The notes under the pieces were generated by a model that did no database searches, had not been told where the DNA came from, and was given only the letters and a program-made list of their open reading frames with translations. Positions 19,789 to 32,150 of a stretch of DNA of 64,000 nucleotides are shown piece after piece (positions within the stretch are counted from its first letter, which is position 1; each line of letters begins with the position of its first letter). This DNA is from Phoronis australis (lineage: Eukaryota > Phoronida > Phoronidae): the NCBI GenBank assembly GCA_002633005.1, contig NMRA01000127.1, positions 124,001-188,000 of the forward strand. Reading direction: 5' to 3'. The translations under genes were made by a program, and so were the position numbers.

Positions 19789-21174
19789 TCAAAACTTATT
19801 TGCAGCAATAGATGCATTTGTGGCCTCTGAGGTTGAAACCATCGAGGTGCTAGTGCCTCTAGATGACGCTGCTGTCGACTTCTTCCGGCAGCACGGCCAC
19901 ATGTTCATAAAATCTCTTCGAAACCTCTTTCCACTCGCAAAATATAGAAGAAAATTTATGCTGTGGTTCATATCAACAAAGAAGTATGCCATTGTCGAGA
20001 AGAAGATGTATTGAACGAATCTGTACATGGTCGGGTCTCCCATGTAATCCCAAAAATTTTCGGCTATCACGAATGCAGCATACGGAGACATGAAGAACGT
20101 GAAAGAAGCCGATACTGTTATCAGCATTCTGGTAATCTGGTTCTGTTGCTTCCTTGCCTCAACGTCCTTTTCGCTGTTGTTCGTCATTTCCGCTTTTTTA
20201 CGAGCAGCAGCTGACGTAAGCGATATTATGATTCCGTTAAGAACGTACAGCATTATCAAGGGAATGAAAGAGTAAACAGTAGTGTCCACCCACGTGTAAG
20301 CTGCCAAGAACTGTTTATCTGGTGCACGCCACATACACGTCCAAGCACTACCTGCGGTGTAAACAGCATGGGCGAAAAAGAAGTAGTGGAAATTTAAGAT
20401 AATAGAAAGAATTGAAAGAGAAATTGTAACAATGACCGCATTTTTGACAGTACAAATGGATGAAGCTTTAAATGGAAAAGCCACAGCGATGCAGCGTTCG
20501 CAAGTCATGGCCAAAACCGTCCACACCGACATGTAAGCAGCAAAAGACATAATAAAGTTGTTAATTCGACAACCAGCTTCAGTGATGAACCAAGTCTGGT
20601 CATATTGGTCCATTGTCAAACCAAATGTCTTCGACATCATGACTGTTGTATCAAAGATGGCCAGCATAGCCATGTAAAAACATGACGAGCTTTTACGAAT
20701 TCGTTTGCGTATAACTAAGAAGGACAAAAGATTTCCTACAAAAGCTAAGGCTGGGAGAAAGTAGTATTTGTAGGTCTGCAAGTTGACCGCGACCCAGAAG
20801 AGATCGTAAGATGATAACAACGCCCTGATGTGGGCATTTTGATCAAATGGGGCATTTATTGTTCCATTTGTGCAATTTGGGGAGGTGCCGTTAAAGGAAT
20901 CGAAATACCACCGGTTCATGGTGGAATTCCCATCAGCCAAATTATGCATGGAGCTATTATACTCTGAACAATTGAAGACGGTCATTTGTTGAAATTCCTC
21001 GGTCGAAAAGGTCTGTAGAGAAGCCTCCGTTGTTTGAATCCAGTAGTCGGTCGTGGTTTCGAAGATCACCCCGGTGTTGCTTTCCGATATGGTTGACCAT
21101 AGTGTAACGCTGTGGTTGTTGGTTTTGTTTTGGGTTGCCATATCTTGAGTGGATGTGGTGTTATCTGTCATCAT
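19789..21174 (-). CDS. class A (rhodopsin-family) G-protein-coupled receptor, peptide-receptor-like, copy 1
   Basis: Intronless 461-residue receptor. The Ser/Thr/Asn-rich N-terminus of about 165 residues carries many N-glycosylation sequons (NTT, NHS, NCS, NSS, NST, NGT, NCT). TM1 has the GN pair (FVGNLLSFLVI), TM2 has Asp (AIFDTT), and Cys residues in GCRIN and WTCMW can form the TM3-ECL2 disulphide. The DRY position reads ERC (TCERCIAVAFP). TM6 has FMSPY in place of CWxP, and TM7 ends NHSINFLLYFASGKRFRRDF in place of NPxxY, a pattern seen in FMRFamide-receptor-like invertebrate families. The C-tail has a CC pair that could be palmitoylated and then about 30 Ser/Thr-rich residues. Two adjacent ATGs open the frame; the first has a purine at -3. 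The ligand is unknown. It lies tail-to-tail with the cyclase gene and has a paralogue at the right end of the window. Confidence 0.93.
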   Translation of the reverse strand: MMTDNTTSTQDMATQNKTNNHSVTLWSTISESNTGVIFETTTDYWIQTTEASLQTFSTEEFQQMTVFNCSEYNSSMHNLADGNSTMNRWYFDSFNGTSPNCTNGTINAPFDQNAHIRALLSSYDLFWVAVNLQTYKYYFLPALAFVGNLLSFLVIRKRIRKSSSCFYMAMLAIFDTTVMMSKTFGLTMDQYDQTWFITEAGCRINNFIMSFAAYMSVWTVLAMTCERCIAVAFPFKASSICTVKNAVIVTISLSILSIILNFHYFFFAHAVYTAGSAWTCMWRAPDKQFLAAYTWVDTTVYSFIPLIMLYVLNGIIISLTSAAARKKAEMTNNSEKDVEARKQQNQITRMLITVSASFTFFMSPYAAFVIAENFWDYMGDPTMYRFVQYIFFSTMAYFFVDMNHSINFLLYFASGKRFRRDFMNMWPCCRKKSTAASSRGTSTSMVSTSEATNASIAANKF

Positions 21175-21419
21175 TCTCGTTCTCTATCTAAAATAACAGA
21201 TTGACAATCGGAAACTTTGGTTGAGGTTTTAAGGATGTATGGCAATATAGCAAAATATGAAGACATCAGTAGATGGTGCATTACAAATTGACTTCGATAT
21301 TTATCCTATCGTTCCAGTCTCAGCTTTGGAAAGTCACATTAGTTGGCTAGAGGTATAAAGAACATAAACACAAAAACAAAAACATGAAAGACTAAAATGC
21401 AAGCCATTTTCACTCTTAC

Positions 21420-21465
21420 CACACACACGCACACACGCACCCCCCCAACATACCCACCCACGTTT
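21420..21465 (+). repeat. CA-rich simple sequence
   Basis: Short (CA)n-like tract followed by a C run, upstream of the first receptor gene. Confidence 0.6.
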
Positions 21466-21699
21466 AGTAGGATGTTGTCAGGAAAAAGTTATGGTTAACC
21501 AGTTTCTCCAGGTTGCCTGGTATTCATCTAAATTACCATTACTTAATAAAATGAATCTTTGAATAGAAAATTCTCTTCTAATATGTTAAGAAAATGACAG
21601 AAACTGGAAACTCTTTTTTACACTTAGATACTTAACTAAAATATTTTAATTGCAAAAGAATCCAATTTAAACTTTATTTTCATTACATATGTGCAAGCC

Positions 21700-22520
21700 A
21701 AAAATCATTGTTTTTGTCAATAATGAAATTGATACTTTTTACCGACAACACCCAACAGCGTACTTCTTTTTTATCAATATTTTTATTTTACTGCATTCGA
21801 AAAGGATGTGATCTACTGTTTCAGTTTGTGACTGGCAGAAAACACATGCATCAGAGTTTACCAAGTTTTTTAAGGAAAGAGTTCGTTACAAGTATTCTAT
21901 GTAATAGTTTAAACTGCAATGTACATAATTTGAAATCGTAAGTAGTTTTAAAAGACAATGAAAAAAATTTTTCCAGTCATCATTTCCAAAATTAAAACTT
22001 TCTTCTTGAAATCTTTTTGGGCAATACGCAAATTTTTGTTCTGGCAAACAATTTCATATATCCTTTTACATATTGACGTGCAGTTTAAAAAATACGGTTA
22101 TTAAAAGGTAGTATTGGTCCATTTATCTTAATTAACTGCATTTGTAATGGTGTTTTCCTCAGAAACGACCTAATAGACTCAATCAGAGAACAATATTCCA
22201 AAAAGTGTGGAGGTATATTCGAGATGTTTTTAAATTCAGTAAATGATCAAAACTTGTTATTTTCATCAAGTAGGTCGTTAATAAGAAGAACACAACAACT
22301 AGCATACTTGCTAAAGACGACAGATTTTCTGTCTATTAGTATTTCATCATTATGCCATAAACTTATTGAGAGTAAATCATTTGCATCTTTATGGGGCTGA
22401 AAAAAGACCAGTTATTTAGAACTTCGTTCCAAAAAGGATTGATTACTTCAGTACTATTTTTAATATTTATCGTAATCTATTTTGCCAGGGGTACGCCACG
22501 AGCTATGTTGCGGAGTAAAA
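21700..22520 (-). mobile_element. LINE ORF2 C-terminal fragment, decayed
   Basis: Minus-strand frames show FKLLHRILVTNSFLKKL and, one base shift later, DACVFCQSQTETVDHILFEC. This Cys/His-rich ending follows the reverse transcriptase in L1/Tx1-type non-LTR elements. Several stops and shifts are present. A second fragment of similar type is at 31440-32150. Confidence 0.7.
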
Positions 22521-24731
22521 CAAGAGGAGGATTGCGATGTGTTGGGCACATACAATACATTTTTCCTTAAGAGAAAAGCTTTTATACCTTTTTCGGAAAT
22601 GTTTGCACTGATTCTACTACTGTAAGCCATTGTATACCCACGTAATCAAGGTTTCAATGAAGCACTTCCGTAGTTTCTTTGTTGGGATAATCCAGATCAA
22701 CACAGTAGGGTGGCTTGTATACTTTAAACCTGTTTTTTGTTAAACCACCTTGATGAAATCGGCTGCTGAGGTCTGTTTCATGAAAAGTAACTACATCCCA
22801 AAATATAATCTCTCAGAATATGCACGTAACTGCTGCTTACTGATGAAATTTCTATTAATTATGTCTAGACTGTGATGCTCTTTTAATTAACTGGCTAAGC
22901 CATTATTCAGCAATTGTAAAGCGGGAGCATAACACCAAATTTCTGTACTATGTCTTAAGTCACTTTTCATGAGCGCGATTTCATGAAAGTTACGCTTTAG
23001 ATAGCAAAGACCTTGCCTACAACATGGTTCATAGAGATTTTGAAGCACAAGAACAGTACGAGAAATCCATGAACTAAGTGAACAGGTCTTTTACTCAGTC
23101 ACAATAAACAAATATCAACCGAAGCATGGAATTTGGTATCTTCATGATTTTGTGAATAAAAAGACGCATTGTTAGGAGTACTGTTAAAACCCTATTTAAA
23201 CCAAATATTGGAATACAAACAGTCATTCTCGAATGTAATTCGGATACAATTATTGCAAATATTTTTGAAAATGCGTAGCTTGGGGCAGCAAACAAAAATA
23301 AATTGTGTTAAGTTATAAGAAAACACTAAGAACCAAGTTAATGACTTGCCTGGTTACTTCACGTAGGAACCAAGAGATTGGATCATAGACAGAGTATCCC
23401 TGAAACTGGATTCCTGACGCAGTATTGGAATCATCACCTATTTAAATGCCGCCAGATCATTCCAAACTCATGTGAAGGGGTCGAAGGCTTACGTTTGATA
23501 ATTTCGCTGTGCAGTTTATTTGTTTTATTTGTTGTTGTAGCTTGGGCTAGATATTGTTTCGACAAATAAGTGAAAATCCATATCGACATCAAACGAAAAA
23601 AAACAAATAATGCGACATAATCGAATACAAGCTCCCCTTCATGCGAGTTTGGAACGATTTCGCGTCGGGAAAAATGTGATATTAGATGCCAGGAAGATGA
23701 CTGAAAAAAGGTTAACAAAAGTACTGCCTCCCAAATTGCAATCCATTTTATAAAATATATTTCGGTGTACCCGTGCGGGACTCCTCGCCCGATGCATTAT
23801 CGACGAAAGCTCGCAGTAGTTTGGGTAAATAAATCGATACGGACGCTTATAATATTAAGAGTGAAGTACGGCTCAAAGCAGGCAAAAATGTCCAGAGGGG
23901 TGATAAACCCGATGTCACGGATTTGAACCATACTATGCATTTGAGTTACCTTTGGGATGGCAAACAAAACATTAAAGTCCAATCTCATTTTACCTTGTTT
24001 AAGAGGGAGAAATCTGGGCGCCTCTATTTTGGGGATATACCATGCAATGGACTTACAGAAAATGCCTTATTTACGATGCATAATAAAAAATACGGGTGCA
24101 CAAGATTATTATTTGTTTGTAATTTTTAAATAAAACAAGTCTCCGGCTTCACGAAGATGTTAAACAATACTCATTAACTCTGCCGCTAGGTTCAAAATTT
24201 TAGGCATAAAGTATAGAGGGGTAAGAGGTTAACAAAGCATTGTAATTTCGCTACACTTTGAGCCCGTATATATCAGCTGGCACAACACTGATCAACACCA
24301 GACTTTTACACAAGACGTTTCTATCTTAGTGATAATGATTGGTACAATAAAATCTTCTGGAGCTTAGCATTTTCATGTAGATTGTGACAACCACCTGAGT
24401 GGAAATTGCTTTGTCCCACTATGTCGACAAATAGGATCTGGATATGACATCCTTTTGATGTTCAAAGGAATCCGGTCAAACTGGCAACAATAAATCATGT
24501 ACCCACAGTGTTTTTTTCTGGTTGTACTTAGGCTCATTTTACATATTGAACGCCATGGATCAAATGAATTATCTCAGCTAAAATCATTGGATCATTCAGA
24601 GGCAGTCACACCTGTGTAGTGGCTGGGCTCTTCAAAGTTCTGCAAAAAGTGTATAATTCGAGAGTGTTACAAACTACCTGTCATTTTTCAGAAAATAGAA
24701 CAACAAAGCAGACCCTGCAAGAACTGCTTCC
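22521..24731. other. intergenic; one inverted repeat, no gene recognised
   Basis: Apart from the inverted repeat at 23457-23657, no structure was recognised. A plus-strand open stretch (23923-24129) matches no known family. Confidence 0.4.
23457..23657. repeat. imperfect inverted repeat, MITE-like
   Basis: Left arm TTCCAAACTCATGTGAAGGGG (about 23457-23532) pairs with the right arm ending CCCCTTCATGCGAGTTTGGAA (about 23595-23657). Similarity continues inward over roughly 60 bases with small gaps. Confidence 0.65.
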
Positions 24732-24872
24732 CGTTCAGTAACTCCAGGACCTCGCTAAAAGGCAAAACTTCGCGAGATTACGTGAGAAATTGCCGTGTAT
24801 TTTAAATCAGAACACGTGACTTTGACTAGGTTTTAGCTAGGTCCTAGCGTAGGTCCTAGCGTCTACTGAACG
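24732..24872. mobile_element. MITE-like element, copy B of the GTCCTAGCGTAG family
   Basis: Ends CGTTCAGTA (24732-24740) and TACTGAACG (24864-24872) are inverted repeats of each other. It shares an internal stretch with copy A in the opposite sense (AAACTTCGCGAGATTACGTG) and two to three GTCCTAGCGTAG units. Confidence 0.65.
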
Positions 24873-27519
24873 CACGCCTGCACAGGCGATGACGACGAAT
24901 AAGCAGTTTAGGGAATAACGGTGACTGACACTTCAGCAGGATAAAGGTTTCTTTTCACGCTTGGCTGCCTTGAATCACGCTGGAAAATGATCAAATTAGG
25001 GAGATAATGAACTTGACAGTCTGTGATGTTCAGGAATACTCCGGATTTCACCTTCGCCCGAACATTGTACAATCTGTTGGGTTGTCTGAGTGATTTAACC
25101 AGTTGTTGTTGATGTGATATTGTAGAAACTGAGGTAAATGCAAAAAATAGCAACACTTGCTGTGATTTTGTAAGTAAAATTTAGGATTTTTAGTCAGTGT
25201 TCTGGTTGAAACCTTGTTGTCCAATTTATTAAAGGATGCTGGTATTTCAGTTTTCATCTTTCAAATTCATATTACACTCAACTTCACTTAACTAAAAAGC
25301 GAAGCCTTATCTCAGTGTTGACATATATACAAGCTTATGGAATGGTGGTGACTTAGGCAGACTGGCGGGTTTCATGTAGTGTATGTGATGACAAGTTGAG
25401 GGAGGAGGCCTCTGCATTTTGAAAGGTTAACTTTGGGAATGCCATAATTGAACCAATTCACAGGAATTTAGTTAAAAAGAGCACATTTAGATGTCTCGTT
25501 TTTCCATGCTACTTTGTACCACTTAACTGGATGACTAGTGTTAAACCAGACTGCAGTCACATTGAAAATCATTTTTGACTTTAATTTGTTCTAACATTGT
25601 TTTTGCAGAATGACGAGTTTTTTTGTACGGTATGCGATGATGAGTTAAGGGATGTGCCGAATTCACCTGTATTTTGAATGGTCACTTTTTACTTCAAAGT
25701 GGTCTAACATTGTATATACAGACTGAGGAGTTAGTGTACAGTATGGGATGAGGAGGTACATGTAAGCGAGATCACCTGTATTTTGAACAGTTAACGCAGG
25801 AGTGTCATATTTGAGCCAATCCATTAGCGCTTAGATCAGCTACCACATTTAGATATTTTTGTTGTGATTTTGCCCAAGAAAAGCTGGTAGTCTTGCTATT
25901 ACAGCATCCTCACTTGTTTCACGTGACCTCTGCAGTGGATTAAAATCTGATCATGCTTCCAACAGGAGGCATTTATGTAGTCAAGTAACAGCTGATCACC
26001 TGGAACAGGATACCTTTGCCCTCTAGAGGACTGGGAAGCAATATGAATTCACTTCTTTACACTTCTCACAACTTGTCACACACACTTATCCAACTATGTT
26101 CCTCTGTGCCTCCCACTGCGCAGATGAAGTATCTTCTTACTGGTAGCTGGTTCCATGTAGTCAGTCGCCATTGCTACTCGAAAGTATCCCATTTTTTCAC
26201 TTCTGTCAGTCACAACAAACTACATACATATAGCGAAATGATAACACTAGCCAGCCATACCACTCCAAAAAGTGAAGTTATTGGGGCACTTGCGGCTATA
26301 TAACGTCCACGGAAATCTGGTCACCAGTGGTTTTGCCTTTGCCTGTAATTGACAATGAATCTTTCACCTTGACACTGTACTCCGCTTTCAACGTCCTGCA
26401 TCAAAACCACTTGAAGATTTTTCAAAATAATTGTGCTCAGACACACTCCAGAGCTAACTGACAGCAAGCATCTTTTTTGTTAACAGGACCATCACAGGTT
26501 AAACCAAAAATAAATGATACTGTTCAAACAACACTGTAGGATTTGGAGAGTCGCAAGAGGGGGGGGGGGGAAGGTGGCAACCACGATTTTTGAAGGAAAA
26601 TGTTATGAAAATGATTTATCGGCGGTGCTTTGTTTTTAGCCGTGCGAATAAACTTACTGAGAATTGTAAAACCAATGAGATTTGAATATTGACTCTCGCA
26701 AAAGGTGTCCTGCCAAAACTACTTCTGTTTGTCTAGTAAGTATACTAATTCCATGACTACGAGCACTTTTCAGAACTAAAGTAGAGTACCCTCGGTGCCT
26801 AGAAAATACGAAATTTGATAAATGATCAATTGATCCGCAGCTTGCGGGCCAACTAGTAGCAAATATTCACTTTTTGATGACGTTTGTCGGCATTACTGCT
26901 TCTGGTGAAATAGCGTAACCACCAGTAACTTTCGACTTCAAATGACATGAAATCCGTTAGCGCCAGATAAATTTTGGCCTCATTTTGTAGACCTATCTCA
27001 ACACATTGGTTGGTACTAAAATGTTCTGAAATTTGTGTCAGCTGATATATCTAGATACGAATTTAGCCAATTTTAACACTTTCAAAAACCACTAAAAGTA
27101 CTCATCTTATGGGGCTCTGAAAATAGACAAAAATTATCCAAATCTTTTAAATTTGAATGAATGAAGAAGTCAAATGTCACACCTGATCAGTAATACAGGT
27201 TCAATATTTCAACGCTGCTTCCACTGCGTAACGTAATTGTCGAAAGTTTACTAAAACTCAACTGCTGCCAGGCGCAAAACTTGCCGGAATCGAATAGTAT
27301 CCATGGAAACGAAAAGGGGGCGTTTTGAAAAAAATAAAGGTGCCTAGTCTAGAGTCAGTGGGGCCAGTGCCAACAGACACAGAAAATATAAAGAAGAATC
27401 TGTGACATGTTTATCACCTACTGCCTGGTTCATTCTCGAACATGCTTTTAAGGCGTAGATTGACGGATCCTGGGTGCGTCATCCACATTTGAAGGTAAAA
27501 TAATGCGAAATTGGCTCAC
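24873..27519. other. intergenic; no gene recognised
   Basis: AT-rich, with a poly-G run at about 26558-26570. No exon, RNA gene or repeat family was recognised beyond short similarities. Confidence 0.4.
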
Positions 27520-27559
27520 ATTGGCACCATCGGACACCAATTGTCTTTTAAGTCCACAA

Positions 27560-28010
27560 TTCTTCGGAGTTAGCCCTTATATGTTCAACATTCTAATGAG
27601 CTCAAATCTATACTCTTTTGGCTCTCCATTTCGTCAAAAGTTGCCACAATTTTATTTCTAACACACATACTCCGTGCTATTTTAAAAGCAGTCAACGAGG
27701 TTTTTATCATAGCTATAGGGTCACTTGGGAGCAGTACTGTCTTTGTAGATGACTTGAATTTAAAATTTCCTTCAAACTTTTTTGTGTTCTTCCCATATAC
27801 ACGTTTTACCAGGAAGGGTGTAACTTAATGTTGAAGTCTTTACATACAAAACAACACCAATTCGGTCCCTGGATATCGCACATTAGTGTCCCTGGTGTGC
27901 ATTGGATAAGACATGGTTTATAGTTAATTTCCTCACTGTGGAGGGTCTCTTGTGAAGCTCGATGACAGCCATAGAACGCGACAGGTGGGGTTGGGTGTAA
28001 CACGTAACCT
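27560..28010 (-). repeat. dispersed repeat of unknown type, copy 1
   Basis: Shares with 55280-55640 a series of blocks in the same order (AAAAGTTGCCACAATTT, GGTCACTTGGGAG, TGTAGATGA, ACACGTTTTACCAGG). On the minus strand both copies suggest a once-coding sequence (CIWEEHKK here, RVWEERKTFEGNC in the other copy), now full of stops here. Family not recognised. Confidence 0.6.
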
Positions 28011-30880
28011 GTTTATGGACGGAGAAACCTAAGGTGCATGAGAATGACGGAAAGGGTGCTTCAAACTAGTGTCAACTGGGGGGTTTGCCAGTGCTTTATT
28101 GGCAAATTTTGATGTATTTGTATATGTACACGGCCCAGCGCACAAAATTTTAAACGTATACAGGTCCCGCAAAATGTGGGACTCGCGTCTATTAATATGA
28201 GTCACCAATGAGTGGATTTTTATTTTACTTGTACATGTAGGCCTACGTAGTCTTCGGTCCTCGCTTTACCTCTTTTCCAATAAGTCGTCCGGGCCTTTAC
28301 TCTTGCGTGTTCACGCATCTCATTTTGATACTGGTTTTCTGTGCATCCTTTTCATTCCCTAAGTAATTGTTTCTGGATCCGTTCTCCACCCAAGCATGTT
28401 CTATGTTACACGTTTCTTTTTTACAGTCGGTATTAATATTTTTGACATTACGGTTTTTGGTATATCGTATGTGTTTTGTATTTTGTCACATATATCTATC
28501 TTAACTAGATTAACCAAATTAAATTGCAGTCTACCTTTGCTACGAACTAGTTTCACATTACACAAAACACAAACGCACTTCAAGTTAATCCACATCGGAG
28601 TCCTATACTGACCTCAGAATACTCTAAAACATTTAGTACACGTACATAACGAAGATTTGCTTCTTCCAACTGTGTAATAGTATTCAATTCATTCACCTAT
28701 ACCGTGTATACTTTGGAGAGCACACGTTTGAATCTCACATTCTCGGCATTGGCGGATCTCCCACGAAGTAAGGGCGGGCGGTTTCAATTTTCTTTAAAAA
28801 ATGGCAGCGTAGCACTTAAAAATGGCAGGCCGGTGGCGCGCTTTGGACGTGTCTCGGATTGGGAGGGATTCTGAGCTCTCTAGGCCTGTTATTGTGAATT
28901 CGCTTTATGATACTTGTTAGAATTAAAACCGATGCGAACTTTATTTGCCTTGCATGACAGAAGCCAACTTTTGATTTAACTCCCTTATGGTTATAAGATT
29001 GGTCTTGAATAGTTCCTTAGTCAAAATAAGGTGTAATTTCGAGGCTCCGTCACATATAGAGTACAAACTCCGTGTATGTATACTTCCAGGGAAGGCGCTT
29101 GCGATTGACGAGATTATTTGTTTACATTGGTCATTACTTAGAATGCCTAAGCCCTCAGTATAATTCAACTTTGCAGTGTTAAATATAGAACAATGTATTA
29201 ATTCAAAATTCACATAATTCAGTACGACTCGCATAGGGTTTTGACAATAAGCTCGTGCTTTCGGAGTTCATTGCATTCACAAGATGTGATTTATTCTCGT
29301 GACTCTTACGTACCTCAAATATGTTTAATCATCTGTTACCGTGCTCGAAATTTTCTAATGGCACCTCAGCTCACACAATGCTTTTACCTATTTGGCAATT
29401 TGTCTGAAGAGGCAGAAAAATACTTGTCCTTGCACAACGCCAAACAATTCTCTGAGAAAACAAAACGCAACACATTTGCTGAAGACTCATGTGTTAAATG
29501 TTTACATTCTGCAACAGTGCGGAAGAAGGAATATGAAGACTTAAACCTACCGCAAAATTTGTCCGTACTGGTGAAATAATGAATTTTCCTGGAATACCGA
29601 AAAATGCAACGATTCGGAATGCCTGTATATGACTTTAAGGTCATAGCATTTATTCTGATATATTATCGTGTTGGCTGGATATTAGCCATGATCTGTACTC
29701 TCACAGTTAATAAAGCATTGATTGTCTAAAACCTTTCCGTGAAAATAACTAAAAAAACAAAACGGTACATGTTTCAAAGGTTACAGTAGACGGCATAGGT
29801 CGAAGTAATGTCTTTTCCAAGAAAATTTTAACTTAGATGACCTTTTATTCGAAGATAAGTCTGACTTCTGGGAATTTATGGTATGCACTGACAAGTTGGA
29901 AGTTCTTGAATGTGTTTGTATGACAGACATCAGAAGTTAAATCATCAAAAGAATACATTGCACTTGAGGTTTTCACAGAGTTAAGCATTTCAATCTTATA
30001 TAGTGGGAAAATGTGGGCCAGGTATTTTGTTTGCATTAGATTAGATGCAAATGTCATCATTTCTATATCGGAAAGTGACTCAAGGTCAGCGCAACTGCCA
30101 ATTCCCGAAAAACAAAGCACTAAATCGACAGACAATAGTATCATGTTTCAGAAATTCTTAAAGGCAGTACAAATGACGTGGCTAGACATGTTTGAGAATA
30201 AGAAAACAGGGTTTGGAGAGAGCACTAGGCAATGTAGATGTTTTGTGAATGTTGAAAAAGAACCTTTTTATTCCAAATTATTCCATGTTTTATCAAAATG
30301 TAACCATTTCGAATTTGCGATATATAACTTTTTCTACTATCACAATCGAAACAACAGACCTGAATGAAAATTCTCGTTTGAAGAGATTTCTTGAAAACTT
30401 TCTTGGTACATTTCGGAACTGTGATCCTGTAATGAAGACTCCGTTTTACGAATCAATCACGGCAACTTATTCGTAGAATCATCATAATGAAAATGAAGTA
30501 TCCTCTTCAGTTCTAGAAACGATAAACAACTACCCACTTGCTGGACATTCAAGATATTACAGGAACAAAATTTTAGATACTTATTCACTATGTAATGACT
30601 CAAGCTACTACTTCAACTTTGTTCATCGTGAATATTTATATAAAAATTGCACAGAAACAGACTACTCATTTAGTACTCATACATACACGCACACGCAAAC
30701 ATACAAACAAATGTAGTTAAACAATTTGATTAGGGTATCGATCATATTGCATTCTGTAGAGTGTACATATTTTTACGGATGTTTCAGGTGCTTGTAGTAT
30801 TGATTCCATATGTCACTCTTCCAATCGCGAACAGTAAATAAAAGATACCGTCTTACATTGTCTACAGCATATTTGTATTG
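28011..30880. other. intergenic; scattered coding-like remnants, unassigned
   Basis: Open stretches at 28941-29234 (minus; LGILSNDQCKQIISSIASA), 29358-29579 (plus) and a plus-strand series across 30011-30720 that needs at least two frameshifts to connect (ending around HSRYYRNKILDTYSLCNDS). Codon usage looks protein-like but I cannot name a family. Probably mobile-element or pseudogene debris. Confidence 0.3.
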
Positions 30881-30999
30881 GTGTTGTATTGTATCATAAT
30901 GTACAGTGGTCTTCGACGAAGCGGGAAAATGTCCTAGCTCGACCTTCGGTCTCGTTGGATCATTCCCAGATGATTTTGATACGATAAGAAAGTAGACGT

Positions 31000-31130
31000 A
31001 TGTGGGATAAAATCTATCGCGTTTTGCCTTTCCGCAAAAGTTGCCACAATTTCATTTCATATAGGCTCAGAACACTTTAAAATCGAATGCATCCACTTTT
31101 CACTATTACTTAGAAACGTGCGGCGCTTCC
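31000..31130 (-). repeat. same dispersed repeat, short copy
   Basis: TGTGGGATAAAATCTATCGC and AAAAGTTGCCACAATTTCAT match the 55280 copy closely, then similarity fades. Confidence 0.6.
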
Positions 31131-31354
31131 TAGAGATGAATGATTGTGATCTTACTAGAAGGACTTCAAGCTATAAATAGATGTTCTGACACCCACCATA
31201 ACCAGAACACCTATACAAATAAAATAAGAGCAAATGGACCTCCCATGGCGGGAATTACGTACATATAGATGTACCCATCGTGGACATACTAACGCTAAAA
31301 TTGGTCTGTGACCTTATACCAGTTAAATGCTCTAAAGTAGTGTGTCATTTATCC

Positions 31355-31410
31355 ACTGGGATTTAGCTCAATCAGTAGAGCCCCTACCTGTGAGGACGAA
31401 ATGATATTTT
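31355..31410 (+). repeat. tRNA-derived SINE-like head, truncated
   Basis: ACTGGGATTTAGCTCAATCA followed by GTAGAGC looks like the D-arm half of a tRNA and resembles the sequence at 4798. No B box follows. Confidence 0.4.
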
Positions 31411-31439
31411 AAAAGGTTACTGCAAGACATGGGAACTTT

Positions 31440-32150
31440 ATAAACGATCTTTTTATTACAAAACTGGTACAGATACAAATATACATAACACAACAACGTA
31501 AGAACTGTACAAGAGAAAAAAGCATGTGATTATTTATTCTAAGCTCTATGCATTTAAAAAATAATTCAGATTCTGTTCTGGCATCTAGTCAATACTCTCG
31601 TTCCCGTCAAAGACACATTTCCAATCCTCGTATTTGAATTTCTGTATATTTAAAGAAGCAATGATTAAAGCACACTTTCAAAAATTTTAACATATATTAA
31701 ATTTGGTTTAACATAAGCAAATTTTGTTTCTGAAAATGAACAATCCAACTTGTAAAATGGACCAGTTCAAAATTCTATTCTCTTCATTGTCAATACCAAA
31801 TATAATAGTGGTTTTGTCTACAGTATTTGAAAATTTACTTGCATTGCAGTTGTTTACCAGAGACGGACCCCGTGCCATAGAGTGTTAAAATATTCAAATT
31901 CAACGAATAATTTTATTTAAAAATAATTAGTAGGTAGACTTCTGTGCAGGAAGCGGACTGAAAGAAAACTGATTTTGTGTCATTTGTAAATTCACGTGGA
32001 AGTTTGTAATAGAAGTTCCACATCTTCTCTCATAGCGAAAAATACAATAATTGGAATTTCTTTGTGCCGATAGAGTTACGTCAATTTTATGCAGAATATT
32101 GTTAAAATTCCTACATCCATTTTTCGTCAAAATTCTGTTTTAAAGAAAAA
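31440..32150 (-). mobile_element. LINE ORF2 C-terminal fragment, decayed
   Basis: The minus strand shows KNGCRNFNNILHKIDVTLSA and, in another frame, FLSVRFLHRSLPTNYF. The second matches the (F/Q)xR(F/L)LHRxLxTNxF pattern of the fragment at 21700-22520. Many stops. Confidence 0.5.

Noticed and set aside
19820-20275. Plus-strand open frames inside the receptor gene (also 62896-63198)
   Set aside because: They are the opposite strand of a well-supported receptor and are not independently supported.
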